Shown: piece after piece, positions 17,778 through 28,101 of the stretch
Layout of the letters: the number at the start of each line of letters is the position of its first letter
How positions within the stretch are numbered: the stretch's first letter is position 1
Assembly (NCBI GenBank): GCA_963820095.1
Contig: CAWFZA010000040.1
Coordinates: 1-64,000 of the forward strand
Direction of reading: 5' to 3'
Origin: Roseiarcus sp963820095
Lineage (GTDB): Bacteria > Pseudomonadota > Alphaproteobacteria > Rhizobiales > Beijerinckiaceae
DNA: 64,000 bases
Translations under genes and position numbers: made by a program
The notes under the pieces: generated by a model
Told to the model about the DNA's origin: nothing
The model's database searches: none
What the model saw: only the letters and a program-made list of their open reading frames with translations

Positions 17778-18849
17778 TTAAACCGATCCACGCTTCACGA
17801 TCGGGCACTCGACCTTGATCTGCCGCGGCCGGCTCGCCGAGCCGGAGGCCGCGTCGAGCAGAATCTCGGCGGCGATCGAGCCCATTTCGAAATGGGGCAG
17901 CAGGACCGTGGTCAGCGGCGGATGCAGATGCTGGGCGATCTCGCGGTCGTCATAGCCCATCACCGCGACATCGTCCGGAATTCTCAGGCCGAGCTCGTGC
18001 AGCGCCTCGTAAGCACCCGACCGCCATCAGGTCATTGGCGCAGAAGATCGCGGTCGGCGGCCGCTTGAGCTTCATGAGCGCCGCGCGCCGCTTCGTAGCC
18101 GGAGAGCGGCTGCCAGTTGCCCTCGCGCACGAGGTCGGGGTCGAACGGCAGGTCGGCGGTCGCGAGCGCCTGGCGATAGCCGCGAAGGCGATGGCGCGAC
18201 GCCTCCATGCTCGCTTCGCCGTTGACGTAGCCGATGCGGCGATGGCCGGCGCGGATGAGGACGTCGGTCGCCGCGTGGCCGCCGGCGACTTCGCCCGGCA
18301 CGACCGAGGGCAGGGCGCCGTTCGCCACGTGGCAGTTCAGCAGCACGGTCGGCAGCGTCGGCGGCGTCGCCGGCGCGTCGACGAGGCGCGTGTTGATGGT
18401 CGCGTAGATGAGGCCGACGAGCGGCTGGGCGGCGAGTTGCGCGAGCGCCGCGCTCTCCATGTCGGCGTCGCCCCGCGTCGCCATGACCATGACCGTGAGC
18501 CCGCGCTCCCACGCCTTCTCGCGCACGCCGTCGAGGCCGATCGCGGTCCACGGATCGGTCGAGATCTCGTCGCAGACGAAGCCGATCGAGGCCGCCGCCG
18601 CGGATCCCGGCGCGCCGCCGCGCCGGCACGGGCTGATAGCCGAGCCTCGTGGCGGCCTTCATCACCCGCTCGCGCGTCTCGGCGGAAAGGCGCGCGCCGT
18701 CGGCGTGGTTGAGGACGAGCGACACGGTGGTCTGCGAGACGCGCGCTTCGTTGGCGACGTCGATCATCGTCGGCCGGCGCGGCAGGAGCGTTGCGCCGCA
18801 AGCGGACGCGCTTTTGCGCCTCGCGCGCGCGCCCCGCGCACTTCCTCAT
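17778..18849 (-). pseudogene. LacI-family transcriptional regulator (four frame breaks)
   Basis: The pieces assemble to about 355 residues: HTH MIDVANEARVSQTTVSLVLN and TRERVMKAATRLGYQPV, then a periplasmic-binding-protein-like sensor (SIGFVCDEISTDPWTAIGLD, GLTVMVMATRGDADMES, RRIGYVNGEASMEASRHRL, FCANDLMAVG, DVAVMGYDDREIAQHL) and ending CPIVKRGSV. Breaks, each one extra base, lie near 18785, 18604, 18084 and 18017. ATG 18849 is consistent with a single early shift; ATG 18859 is an alternative. It is divergent from the sugar-binding-protein gene with a promoter and LacI-like palindromes between them, and is followed by the isomerase gene, the usual layout for a local sugar repressor. Confidence 0.8.
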
Positions 18850-18872
18850 CCTCCCGCATCCTGGCCTCGATC

Positions 18873-18976
18873 TAGCGGCTTTGCGAATATTATTATCTCG
18901 ACTAAACCGCTACAGATCAATAAGAAAAATGCCGCGGCCGAAGCCAGGTTGACATTCTTTAGCGCTTTATTATCAT
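18873..18976 (+). promoter_or_regulatory. Sugar-operon promoter with candidate LacI-type operators
   Basis: TTGACA at 18949-18954 and TATCAT at 18971-18976 are 16 bases apart, a good sigma-70-type pair reading toward the binding-protein gene. The palindrome AGCGCT (18961-18966) lies inside the spacer, where a LacI-family protein would block polymerase. Further upstream TAGCGG (18873-18878) and CCGCTA (18907-18912) form a second inverted pair. Central-CG palindromes are usual for LacI-family sites; that these are bound is inference. Confidence 0.5.
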
Positions 18977-19053
18977 CGCCGTGGAGTCGGTCGGAAAGCC
19001 GCTGCCGCAAGCCGCAGCGAAAACGCAACGGCGCGTCACGAGGAGGAAACGCA

Positions 19054-20036
19054 ATGCTCATCAATCGCAGACAAGCGCTTATCGGGTCGGTCGGCGCCGC
19101 CGCCGGCCTCAGCCATCATCCCGCCTTCGGCCAGGTGCCGCCGCTGAAGAAGAAGGACACGCTACAAGGTCGGCTTCGCCCAGACCGAGAGCAACAATCC
19201 CTGGCGTCTCGCGCAGACCGCCAGCATGAAGGATGAGGCCGCCAAGCGCGGCGCCCAGCTCGTCTATACCGACGCGGCCAGCTCGGCCGCCAAGCAGGTC
19301 GCCGACGTCAACAGCATGATCGCGCAGGGGGTCGACTTCATCTTCCTGCCGCCGCGCGAGGAGAAGCCGCTGATCCCGGCGGTCATGAACGCCAAGAAGG
19401 CCGGCATTCCCGGTGCTGCTGGTCGACCGCAACGTCGATCCCTCGCTCGCCAAGCCCGGCGTCGACTTCCTCGCCTTCATCGGCTCGAATTTCGTGCAGG
19501 AAGGCCAGCGGGTCGCCGACTGGACGATCAAGCAGACCGGCGGCAAGGGCAAGATCATCGAGCTCGAGGGCTCGGTCGGCGCTTCGCCCGCCAACGACCG
19601 CAAGAAGGGCTTCGACGAGACGATCAAGGCCAAGGCGCCCGATATGGTCATTCTCGCCAGCCAGTCCGGCGACTTCGCCCGCGACAAGGGCCGTCAGGTC
19701 GCCGAGACGCTGCTGCAGGCGCATCCCGACGCGACGATCGTCTATGCCCACAACGACGAGATGGCGCTCGGCGCGATCGCGGCGATCGAAGCCGCCGGCA
19801 AGGTCCCGGGCAAGGACATCCTGGTCGTTTCGATCGACGGCGAAAAGGACGGCGTGCAGGCGATCGTCGACGGCAAGCTCGGCTGCTCGTGCGAGTGCAA
19901 CCCGCGCTTCGGCCCGGCGGCCTTCGACATCCTGTACAAATACGCCAACGGCGAGAAGATCCCGCCGATGATCATCAATCCCGACCGCTTCTTCGACGCC
20001 AGCAACGCCAAGGAGGCGCTGCCGACTGCGTTCTGA
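19054..20036 (+). pseudogene. Sugar ABC transporter, periplasmic binding protein (two frame breaks)
   Basis: ATG 19054 has a strong AGGAGG site. The N-terminus MLINRRQALIGSVGAAAGLS has a twin-arginine signal. Correcting one extra base near 19167 and one near 19412 gives a 326-residue type I binding protein: VGFAQTESNNPWRLAQTASM, AAKQVADVNSMIAQGVDFIF, VLLVDRNVDP, YAHNDEMALGAIAAIEAAG and DILVVSIDGEKDGVQAIVDG. This matches the RbsB/xylose-binding class that serves pentose or hexose importers of the CUT2 family. The next three genes encode the rest of the importer. Substrate unknown; the adjacent isomerase suggests a ketose or its precursor. Confidence 0.82.
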
Positions 20037-20143
20037 AAGCGTCTAAAATCGCTTGACTTGCCGATAGCCCCTCCCGCTTGGCTAGCCCCGGCGGGAGGGC
20101 GCATTTTAGGCCGGCTCGCTTGCCGGCAACTGAAAGCTCAGAC

Positions 20144-21685
20144 ATGGCCGATCCGCTCCTCGTCATGCGCGACATCAACAAGCGCTTCCAGGGCGTGCAG
20201 GCGCTGTCCGCCGCGTCGCTCGAGGTCGAGCGCCGGCGAGATCATGGCGCTCGTCGGCCAGAACGGCGCCGGCAAGTCGACGATGATCAAGGTTCTGACG
20301 GGCGCCTATCGGCGCGACTGCGGGCTCGATCCTCTTCGCCGGCCAGCCGATCGATTTCGCCTCGCCCCAGGCGGCTCAGCGCGGCGGCGTCAGCACGATC
20401 TATCAGGAGATCAACCTCGTTCCGTTCCGCTCGGTGGCCGAGAACATCTTTCTCGGCCGCGAGCATCGCCGCTACGGCTTGCTCGACTGGAGTCGCATGA
20501 ACACGGAGGCGGCGGAGCTGCTTGCGGCGCTTCGCGGTCGAGATCGACGTGCGCCGGCCGCTGATGGAATTCTCGACCGCGATCCAGCAGATGGTCGCGA
20601 TCGCCCGCGCGGTGTCGTTCAAGGCGCAGCTCGTCATCATGGACGAGCCGACCTCCTCGCTCGACGAACGCGAGGTCGCGGTTCTGTTCGACGTGATGCG
20701 CCAGGCTGCGCGCCGAGGGCGTCGCGGTCATTTTCGTCAGCCATCGGCTCGACGAGCTCTATCAGGTCTGCGACCGCGTCACGGTGATGCGCGACGGGCG
20801 CACGGTGATGACGAGCCGCATGGCCGACATCGACAAGCTCCACCTCGTCGCGGCGATGCTCGGGCGCGACCTCGAGACGGTGCGCGCCCATTCGACCGGA
20901 TTTTCCGCGGCCCACGCGACGGCGGGCGACGTGGTCCTGTCCGCCGAAGGGCTGCGGATCGGACGCAAGGTGCGGGACGCGCGCGTCGAGGTGCGCCAGC
21001 GCGAGATCGTCGGCCTCGCCGGCCTGCTCGGTTCCGGCCGCACCGAGGTCGCGCGGGCGATCTTCGGCGCCGATCCGCCCGACGCCGGAACGATCCGCCT
21101 GAACGGCCAAGCGCGTCTCGCCGCGCGAGCCGGCCGAGGCGATCGCGCTCGGCGTCGGCTATTGCAGCGAGGACCGCAAGGCGGACGGCATCGTTCCCGA
21201 CATGTCGGTGCGCGAGAACATGACGCTCGGCATCCTGCCGCGGCTGACGAGCATGGGAATCGTCGATGAGGCGCGCCAGCGCGAAATCGTCGACAGGTTC
21301 ATGAAGCGCCTCGCCATCAAGGCGTCGAGCGCCGAGCAGAAGATTCGCGAGCTGTCCGGCGGCAATCAGCAGAAGGTGCTGCTGGCGCGATGGCTCTGCA
21401 CCGATCCGAAGCTCCTCATCCTCGACGAGCCGACGCGCGGCATCGACGTCGGCGCCAAGGCCGAGATTCAGGCGCTGATCCGGGAGCTCGCCGACCAGGG
21501 TCTCGGCGTGCTTGATGATCTCCTCCGAGCTCGAGGAAATCACCGAGGGCGCGGACCGGGTGTTCGTGCTGAGCGACGGGCGCACGGTCGCCGATCTGCC
21601 GCACGCGGAAGCGAGCGCCGGCGCGATCATGGCGGCGATGGCGCATGGCGGCGCGACGCCGGCCGCGGAAGCCGGCCATGGCTGA
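20144..21685 (+). pseudogene. Sugar ABC transporter, tandem ATPase subunit, RbsA/MglA type (six frame breaks)
   Basis: Reassembled it is a 511-residue double ATPase. First half: LVGQNGAGKSTMIKVLTGAY (Walker A), STIYQEINL, IQQMVAIARAVSFKAQLVIM then DEPTSSLD (Walker B). Second half: REIVGLAGLLGSGRTEVARA, YCSEDRKADGIVPDMSVREN, the signature ELSGGNQQKVLLARWL and ILDEPTRGIDVG. Breaks, all one extra base, lie near 20236, 20324, 20533, 20712, 21112 and 21514. Every catalytic motif is intact once frames are joined and no in-frame stop appears, which argues against true decay. Start ATG 20144. The end overlaps the first permease gene by eight bases. Confidence 0.85.
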
Positions 21686-22676
21686 CGCGCCGACGATTGG
21701 CGCGCAAGGGCGCTTCGCTCGACGTCGCCGGCGTTTTTCCGGCGCTACGCGGCGCTGACCGCGCTCATCGTGCTGCTCGCGTTCAATTTCGCGGTGACGC
21801 CGCATTTCGCCAGCTGGCAGACCCTCAACGTGAACCTGACCCAGGTGGCGACGATCGTCATCGTCTCGGTCGGCATGACGCTGGTGATCGCGACCGGCGG
21901 CATCGACCTCTCGGTCGGCTCGCTGATGGCGATTTCCGGCGCGCTCGCGCCGATGATCTTCCTCAGTTCATTCGGGCGCTCATATCCGGCGCTGGGCGAC
22001 GTGCTCGCCTTTGTCGTTCCGGTCGCGGTCGCGGGCCTGTTCGGCCTGTTCAACGGCTGGTTCATCACCCGCTTCCAGGTCCAGCCGATCGTCGGCACGC
22101 TGGTCATGTTCATCGCCGGGCGCGGCATCGGCCAGGTGCTGACCAACGGCAATCTGCAGGCGTTCAAGAACCCGACGTTTCAGTTCATCGGCCTCGGCCG
22201 CGTCTTCGGCGTGCCCTGCCAGGTCATCGTCATGCTGGCGCTGGTCGCCGTCGGCGGCCTGGACGTTGCGCTCGACGCTTGTTTGGCCGGCAGATCCTCT
22301 CGGTCGGCGGCAACGAGCGGGCGGCGCGCCTGTCCGGCGTTCCGGTCGCCGCGGTCAAGCGGTGGGTCTACGCGATCAGCGGCCTGTGCGCCGGCATCGC
22401 CGGACTGGTCGTCGTCGTCGATCAATTCGTCGAGCGACGCCAATCTGGTCGGCCTCGGCATGGAGCTCGACGCGATCGCCGCGGTCGCGGTCGGCGGCAC
22501 GCCGTTCACCGGCGGCCAGGCGACCGTGGTCGGCACGCTCATCGGCGCGCTCCTGATCCAGCTCGTGCGCTACACCCTGCTCGCCAACGGCGTGCCCGGA
22601 CGCCGCGGCGCTGGTGGTCAAGGGGGCGATCATCGCCGGCGCCGTCTGGTCGCAGCAGCGGAGCCGGTCCACGTGA
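21678..22676 (+). pseudogene. Sugar ABC transporter permease, first subunit (about five frame breaks)
   Basis: CUT2-type permease of about 330 residues with many hydrophobic helices: ALTALIVLLAFNFAVTPHFA, VATIVIVSVGMTLVIATGGI then DLSVGS (the family hallmark), VVPVAVAGLFGLFNGWFITR, FQVQPIVGTLVMFIAGRGI, GRQILSVGGNERAARLSGVP, LDAIAAVAVGGTPFTGGQA. Breaks: a shift near 21706 (one missing) and one extra base near 22258, 22287, 22430 and 22602. ATG 21678 overlaps the ATPase stop. With the second permease it should form the membrane channel of this importer. Confidence 0.8.
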
Positions 22677-23675
22677 GCGCCGCAACGGCCAGCCCGGCGA
22701 CCTCCGCGCGGTCGAGCCCGCCTCGCCTGGGCGGCGCGGCAGCGCGTGATGATCGCGCTCGTCGCTCCTCATCCTGTTCGGCGCGCTGCGCTACGATCAT
22801 TTTCTCGGCGCCTACAACGTGCTGAGCGTGCTGCGCTACAATTCGATGTTCGCGCTGACCAGCCTCGGCATGTGCTTCGTCATCATGGGCGCCGGCATCG
22901 ATCTCTCGGTCGGAACGACGGCGGCCTGCGCCAGCGTCGTCTCGGCGCTGCTGTCGCCCTACGGCCTCTTTCCCGGTCTCCTCGGCGGCCTGGGCGCCGG
23001 GCTCGCGGTCGGCGTCGTCAACGGCTTCATGGTCACGCGCATGAACATCCAGCCGTTCATCGCCACGCTGTCGGGCATGCTGGCGGCGAGCGGGTCCGGG
23101 CTTCTGCTCGCGCACAACCAGTCGGTCTCGGTCAGCTACGACACCGATTTCACCTGGCTCGGGCAGGGCGACTTCCTCGGCTTTCCGGTTCCCGCCTGGA
23201 TCGCCGCGCGCGGCTTACGTCTACGGCTCGGTCCTGCTCAACTACACGAGCTTCGGGCGCTATGTGCTTTCGGTCGGCGGCAATGAGGAGGCCGCGCGGC
23301 TGATGGGCCTGCCGGTCGACCGGGTGAAGTTCTTGACCTACGTGCAGTCGGGCGTGTTCGCAGGCCTCGCCGGGGTGATCCTGGCGGCGCAGTTCGGCGC
23401 CGGCCAGCCGGCGGAAGGGGTGGGGTGGGAATTGTTCTCGATCGCCGCGGTCGTGGTCGGCGGGCACGCTGCTCACCGGCGGCGTCGGCTCGGTGGCGAC
23501 GACGCTTGCCGGCGTGCTCCTGCTCGGCCTCATCTTCAACGTGCTCAATTTCGAGAACGGCCTCGGCTGGATCAGCCTCAGCGCCTATTGGCAGTCGGTG
23601 GTGCGCGGCGTCTTTCTGATGGTGGTGGTGATGGCGAGTTCAGGCGCCGCGCGCCGCGCCATCCGGGCGGCGTGA
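22673..23675 (+). pseudogene. Sugar ABC transporter permease, second subunit (four frame breaks)
   Basis: Second CUT2 permease, about 330 residues: ILFGALRYDHFLGAYNVLSV, MFALTSLGMCFVIMGAGI then DLSVGT, GLAVGVVNGFMVTRMNIQPF, FGRYVLSVGGNEEAARLMGL, FSIAAVVVGGTLLTGGVGSV, and a last helix ending ARRAIRAA. One extra base near 22725, 22775, 23212 and 23463 breaks it. GTG 22673 overlaps the previous stop (GTGA). The 3' end overlaps the convergent DoxX-like gene by about 90 bases, which is unusual and may partly reflect frame errors. Confidence 0.8.
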
Positions 23676-24202
23676 GCGCGAAGCGCCGGGATCTCGATCT
23701 CATCGCCCCGATCGACGGTCCGGCGCGCGCTGACATAGCCATCGAGCGACAGCGGCCCGGCGCCGCCGAGGCACAAGCGCGAGCAGAGCCGCGAGATAGA
23801 GCAGGTCTGTCTCGTAGCCGGGCTGTCCAAAATGCGCGCCCGAGCCGTCGTAGGCGATGAGCTTGATCGAGCTGAAGCCGTTGGGAAGATGGACGGTGAA
23901 AATCGCAACGATGCAGCACGACGATCATGGGCAAGGAGGCGAGCGGCACAAGGGCCCCAAGGAGGATGAGCAATCCGCCGATCAACTCGATGAGAATTGT
24001 CGCCCAGCCGAGAAAGAACGCGAATGGCATGCCGATGGCGTGGAGGATGCCGACGAAGACGTCGGGGCCGCGGGCGAGTTTGGCGTAGCCGTGCTCAAGA
24101 AACCCGTAGCCGACAACGAGTCGAAGCGGGATGCGCGAAAGAACCCGGCGGCGCGGGAAGGGGAGCAAAGGCGAACCGGGAAAGCGCGGAAGCAAGCTTC
24201 AT
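23585..24202 (-). pseudogene. DoxX-family integral membrane protein (three frame breaks)
   Basis: Joined pieces give a DoxX-like protein with about four helices: LRLVVGYGFLEHGYAKLARG, IGMPFAFFLGWATILIELIG, GLLILLGALVPLASLPMIVV, TVHLPNGFSSIKLIAYDGSG, LLYLAALLALVLGGAGPLSL. Breaks, one extra base each, lie near 24168, 23910 and 23770. The DoxX domain should end near LSLD; the reading frame continues about 45 further codons into the convergent permease gene, so the true stop may be earlier if another base is wrong. ATG 24202 is the start most consistent with the pieces. DoxX-like proteins are linked to membrane redox and thiol stress, but no specific role can be given here. Confidence 0.65.
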
Positions 24203-24255
24203 CTGCTTTGCTTCGGTCGCAAGCGTCGCTTGTTACGGCGTCCTTGTCGCCGGCG

Positions 24256-25343
24256 CTAAACCTTGGCCGTGGATCCGGCCCGCTTGAGCGCATGGCGGAT
24301 GAGGCGGTCGACCAGCTCCGAGTAGCTGACGCCCGAGCGCCTCCATGCACCTTCGGATACATGCTGATGTTGGTGAAGCCCGGCAGGGTGTTCACTTCGT
24401 TGATGATCAGCTTGCCGTCCTCGCGCAGAAAAAAGTCGATGCGGGCCAGGCCCTCGCAGCCGAGCGCGCGGAACGCTTCGATCGACAGCTTACGAACCCT
24501 GTCGCTGACTTCGGCGGGCAGGTCGGCTGGGACCTTGATCGCGGCGCCTTCCTCGTCGAGATATTTGGCCTCGTAAGTGTAGAAGCCGTGCCGGTTGCTA
24601 GGCACGATCTCGCCGGGCGGCGATGCGGCGAGCGAGCCGTCCTCGCCCTCAAGCACGCCGCACTCGATCTCGCGGCCGCGGACATATTCCTCGACCAGGA
24701 TCTTGCGGTCATGCCGGAACGCCTCGGCGACCGCCTTGGCGAACTCCTGTTCTGTCGACGCCTTGCTGATGCCGACCGACGAGCCGAGGCGCGCCGGCTT
24801 GACGAAGACAGGACGGCCAAGCTCGGCGACGACCGTATTGAAAGCCGGCGCATCCCCTTGGGCGAAGCTCGAGAAGCGCGCGATCGGCAGGCCGCTGTCG
24901 CGCATCAGGCGCTTGGCGACATCCTTGTCCATCGCAGCGGCCGAGCCGAGCACGCCGGAGCCGACATAAGGAACGCCCGCGATTTCCGCTGCGCCCTGGA
25001 CGGTTCCGTCCTCGCCGAACGGCCCATGCAGAACCGGGAACACGACATCGACCGAGCGCGACACGTCCGGCGCCGCCGCGTCGGTCTCCGACAGGATCGC
25101 GAGCCGCCCCGCGCCTCCCGGAACGAGCGCGACCAGCGGTCCGCTATCGGGAACCGCGACCGGGAACGCGCCGCTCTCGAGCAGGCAAAGGCGCCAGACG
25201 CCGGACCGCGTAATGCCGATCGGAATCGTGTCGTAACGCGCCGGGTCGAGGGCGCGAAACACGTTGCGAGCGGACAGGACGGAGACGTCGTGCTCGGCCG
25301 AGCGGCCGCCGAACAGCAATGCGACGCGCAGTCTTTCGGCCAT
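24256..25343 (-). CDS. ddl: D-alanine--D-alanine ligase (two frame breaks at the 3' end)
   Basis: ATP-grasp ligase making the D-Ala-D-Ala dipeptide for peptidoglycan. About 361 residues after correction: VALLFGGRSAEHDVSVLSA at the N-terminus, FPVLHGPFGEDGTVQGAAE, PVFVKPARLGSSVGISKA (ATP-binding loop), KILVEEYVRGREIECGVL, RIDFFLREDGKLIINEVN then TLPGFTNISMYPK (metal and substrate binding). After that, one extra base near 24347 and another near 24333 break the frame; corrected, it ends VSYSELVDRLIRHALKRAG to the stop at 24256. The glyxxly EINTxPGxT motif is normal. It is a stand-alone copy, not within a mur-fts cluster. Confidence 0.9.
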
Positions 25344-25401
25344 GCCGCCCTCTCCCGAATCAAGCCGTCAGGGAGGACTTCGCCGAAAGCGGCGGGACTG
25401 G

Positions 25402-25574
25402 TCAACCGGCGTCGATGAGCGCGCGAGCGCCGAGCAAGAGGATGCGCGCGAGCCCGTGAGTGTAGCGATCCGGGGAGGCGACGCCGAGCGCTGCGGCCGT
25501 GAGGATGCGCTCGGCGTCATCGACCGCGGACCGGCCGCCAATGGCGTGGACCCGCTCGACGGCTTACGATACAT
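25402..25574 (-). pseudogene. Possible small broken gene, unknown function
   Basis: On the minus strand a frame ending at 25402 reads AVERVHAIGGRSAVDDAERI, then LTAAALGVASPDRYTHGLAR and ILLLGARALIDAG, with almost every third codon base G or C, which looks like real coding sequence. It has no start codon of its own: an in-frame TAA lies directly upstream at about 25564. ATG 25574 (MYRK) would reach it if one base were different near 25564. About 57 residues. I do not recognise it. It may be a small gene with a sequence error or the tail of a lost gene. Confidence 0.35.
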
Positions 25575-25669
25575 TCAGGTCATGGTGAACGGCGATAAGT
25601 AATATTACCTACCGTGAAGCGGGTTTGAAATCACAAACAAAGCGCCATATCATTCTTCCGCGGCCGGGG

Positions 25670-27334
25670 ATGGAAATGGCTCTTATGAATTCGCATGACA
25701 TGTCGCTCCGGGCTCATCGGCCTTGGATCGACGTGGCGGCGGCTGGCCTCAAGTTTTGGGCGACAGGCGCGGCCTTCATCGCCATTTATTTCGCGCTTAA
25801 TCTCCTGACGGAGTGGCACGAATTCGATCGCCTCGGGATCACGCTGTGGAGCCCGGACGACGGTTTAAGTCTTGCGCTGCTTCTCGAGAATGCCGCCTTC
25901 GCGCCGTTTGTTTTCTTGGCCGCGGTTCTGGTCGACTTGTCGATTGCCGGGATTCACCGCGGCATCAGCATGACCATGGCGGCGGAGGCCTGTTTGACCT
26001 TGGCCTATGTTGGCCTCGCTCTTGTTCTGAAGAACACGCTGAAATTCGATATCAGGCAGTTCCGATTGCCCGACGTGGTGGGGTTCCTGCTTCTCATTCC
26101 GGCAGGCGCCGCCTTATCGGCGTTCATCTATTGTGGAGCGCTGTACCTGGGCGGGGAACTGTCGTCGGACAAAGTTTTTGTTGCGATGGTCCATTGCTGG
26201 ATCGGCAGCGCGCTAGGGATCGTTACCATCGTTCCCGCGGCGACAGCCGTTTTCACATATGCGTCGCGACCGTGGCGGTGGTCCAGCTATACGATTTTCA
26301 CCATCTTCATCTTCGTGCTGGGGATCGGTCTTGGATTCGCGGCGCTCGTTGGGGTGGGCGACAAGCTATACTATCTGTTCAATCTGCTTTTCTTGCCGGT
26401 CATCTGGGTGGCGATGCGGGAAGGATACGCGGGCGTCGCGCTTGCGTTGGTGACGATCCAGCTGACGCTTGCCCTGCTGACAGCGTTCTTCGGCTACAAC
26501 ACGACGGATTTCGCCATACTTCAATTGCTGATGCTGGTGCTTTCGATCACCGGGCTGCTGCTCGGCGCGGTCACAACGGAGCGCCAGGACGCCGCTCTGC
26601 GCCTGCGCGAACAAAAGACGGAGTTGGCCCGGATGGTGTCCAATGCGCGAGCCGGCGCGATGGGGATGGCGCTCGCTCACGAAGTCAGCCAGCCGCTGTC
26701 AACAGTTGCGACCTACCTGCACGCGGCGCGCCGATTGCTGCAGGCGAGCGTCGCAAGCGGGCCGGTCATGGATGCGCTGGTCAAGGCGGAGGCGGAGGCT
26801 CAGCGGGCGCGCGAGGTTCTGGAGCGGATTCGCGATTTCGTGTCGAATGGCAACTTGAACCTCGCGGCGGTCGATGTCTCCGCCCTGGCCGAAAAGATCG
26901 GCGCGCTTTGCCGGGAGGAGGCCGCCGCGCGCGGGGTTCTGGTGGAGGTTGAAAATACAGGGCTCGTCCCCCTGATAGAGGCGGACGAGGTCCAGATCGA
27001 GCAGGTTCTGATCAATCTCGTCGCCAATGCGATCGACGCCGCCGCCGAGCGTGCGGGCGTTCGTGGGCGCGTGATCGTGCGGGTCGCCGCAAAAGGCGAC
27101 ACAATCATGCTCCGGGTCGAGGACAACGGCAGAGGCGTGGCGCCGGACCTGGCGGACAATATTTTTGACGCGTATCAGACCACCAAACCGCGGGGGATGG
27201 GGCTCGGTCTGCACTTGAGCCGGCGGATCGTTCAGAGACATGCCGGGCGACTTTGGTGGGAGCCGGTCCCGACAGGGGGCGCACGATTTGTAGTCCAGTT
27301 GCCGGCCAATGGATTGGGAACCGATGCTGCGTGA
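25670..27334 (+). CDS. Membrane sensor histidine kinase with MASE1 domain
   Basis: About 554 residues. The first 300 form a MASE1-type membrane sensor with roughly eight helices (for example GAAFIAIYFALNLL, FVFLAAVLVDLSIAG, IFIFVLGIGLGFAALVG, YLFNLLFLPVIWVAMREGYA). A linker coiled coil leads to the HisKA motif LAHEVSQPLSTVATYL with phosphoacceptor His337, then the ATPase: N box LINLVANAIDAA, G1 VEDNGRGVAPD, G2 GMGLGLHLSRRIV. The start is uncertain: a TTG frame begins at 25625, and ATGs lie at 25670, 25676 and 25685. The HEVSQPLS box is the FixL-like HPK4 type. The response-regulator gene overlaps its 3' end by 11 bases, so the two form a two-component system. The signal is unknown. Confidence 0.85.
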   Translation: MEMALMNSHDMSLRAHRPWIDVAAAGLKFWATGAAFIAIYFALNLLTEWHEFDRLGITLWSPDDGLSLALLLENAAFAPFVFLAAVLVDLSIAGIHRGISMTMAAEACLTLAYVGLALVLKNTLKFDIRQFRLPDVVGFLLLIPAGAALSAFIYCGALYLGGELSSDKVFVAMVHCWIGSALGIVTIVPAATAVFTYASRPWRWSSYTIFTIFIFVLGIGLGFAALVGVGDKLYYLFNLLFLPVIWVAMREGYAGVALALVTIQLTLALLTAFFGYNTTDFAILQLLMLVLSITGLLLGAVTTERQDAALRLREQKTELARMVSNARAGAMGMALAHEVSQPLSTVATYLHAARRLLQASVASGPVMDALVKAEAEAQRAREVLERIRDFVSNGNLNLAAVDVSALAEKIGALCREEAAARGVLVEVENTGLVPLIEADEVQIEQVLINLVANAIDAAAERAGVRGRVIVRVAAKGDTIMLRVEDNGRGVAPDLADNIFDAYQTTKPRGMGLGLHLSRRIVQRHAGRLWWEPVPTGGARFVVQLPANGLGTDAA

Positions 27335-27960
27335 ACGTTGTGTGCACATCGTCGATGATGAAGCCAAGGTGCGGGATGCGCTGACCCTGCTTCTGTCGAC
27401 CGCCCAGATCGAGTTCGAGATCCTACGGTTCGGCTGAAGAATATCTGACCTCAAATCCGCTCAAGGAACCCGCTTGCATCCTCCTGGACAATCAGCTCCC
27501 GGGCATGAGCGGCATGGAGCTTCTGAAGCATATTGTCGCCGCGACCAACGATTCGACCGTCATCATGATCACGGCGTACGGCGACGTGCCGACGGCCGTC
27601 TTGGCGATGAAGGCGGGGGCCTTCCATTTTGTCCAAAAGCCGTTTGACGCCGAGGGGCTGCTGGCCACGGTCGAGGAAGCGTTGTCGCGCAGCGACGAAC
27701 CGGGTGAAACCCCGCTCGAAATGAAGGGATTCAAGGCCCGGCAGGCGTTGCTCACGCAGCGCGAGCGGGAGGTCCTCACCCTGTTGCTGGAGGGCTTGCC
27801 GACCAAGCTCATCGCGCACCAGTTGCGGATCAGCTCGAGGACGGCCGAACATCACAGGGCGGCGGTCATCCAGAAGATGCAGGCCCGCAACATCTCCCAC
27901 CTCATGCGCATGGCGTTCGTTGCGAGAAATCTCAACACCGGCGAGCGAACGCCGCAATAG
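27324..27960 (+). CDS. FixJ-like response regulator, receiver plus LuxR HTH (one frameshift as given)
   Basis: ATG 27324 overlaps the kinase stop. The receiver starts VHIVDDEAKVRDALTLLLS with the acidic pair, breaks at FG-stop near 27432, then continues in the next frame (AEEYLTSNPLKEPACILL, phosphoacceptor Asp in LLDNQLPGMSG, MITAYGDVPTAVLAMKAGA, and the conserved Lys in VQKPFDAEG). A NarL/FixJ HTH follows: LTQREREVLTLLLEGLPTKL, RTAEHHRAAVIQKM. Removing one G near 27432 restores a 211-residue protein. Genuine truncation would leave a DNA-binding protein without the start of the receiver, so a sequence error seems likelier. Confidence 0.85.
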
Positions 27961-28101
27961 CGTCGCATCGCTGTCTCCTGAGATTTCCGCTCCTCTCCGG
28001 CCGCAAACTTTGCGTTGGGCCCAAGCCTAAAATCTTGTCGCTTCGCCGAACGCCGAGCCTTATTCCGGGTCAAGGCGATTGTTCAGCGAGCGTCCTCTCG
28101 A

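Noticed and set aside
20144..23675. Programmed ribosomal frameshifting to explain the broken ABC transporter genes
   Set aside because: Fourteen or more shifts in three genes, with no slippery heptamers or common stimulatory structure, cannot be efficient recoding.
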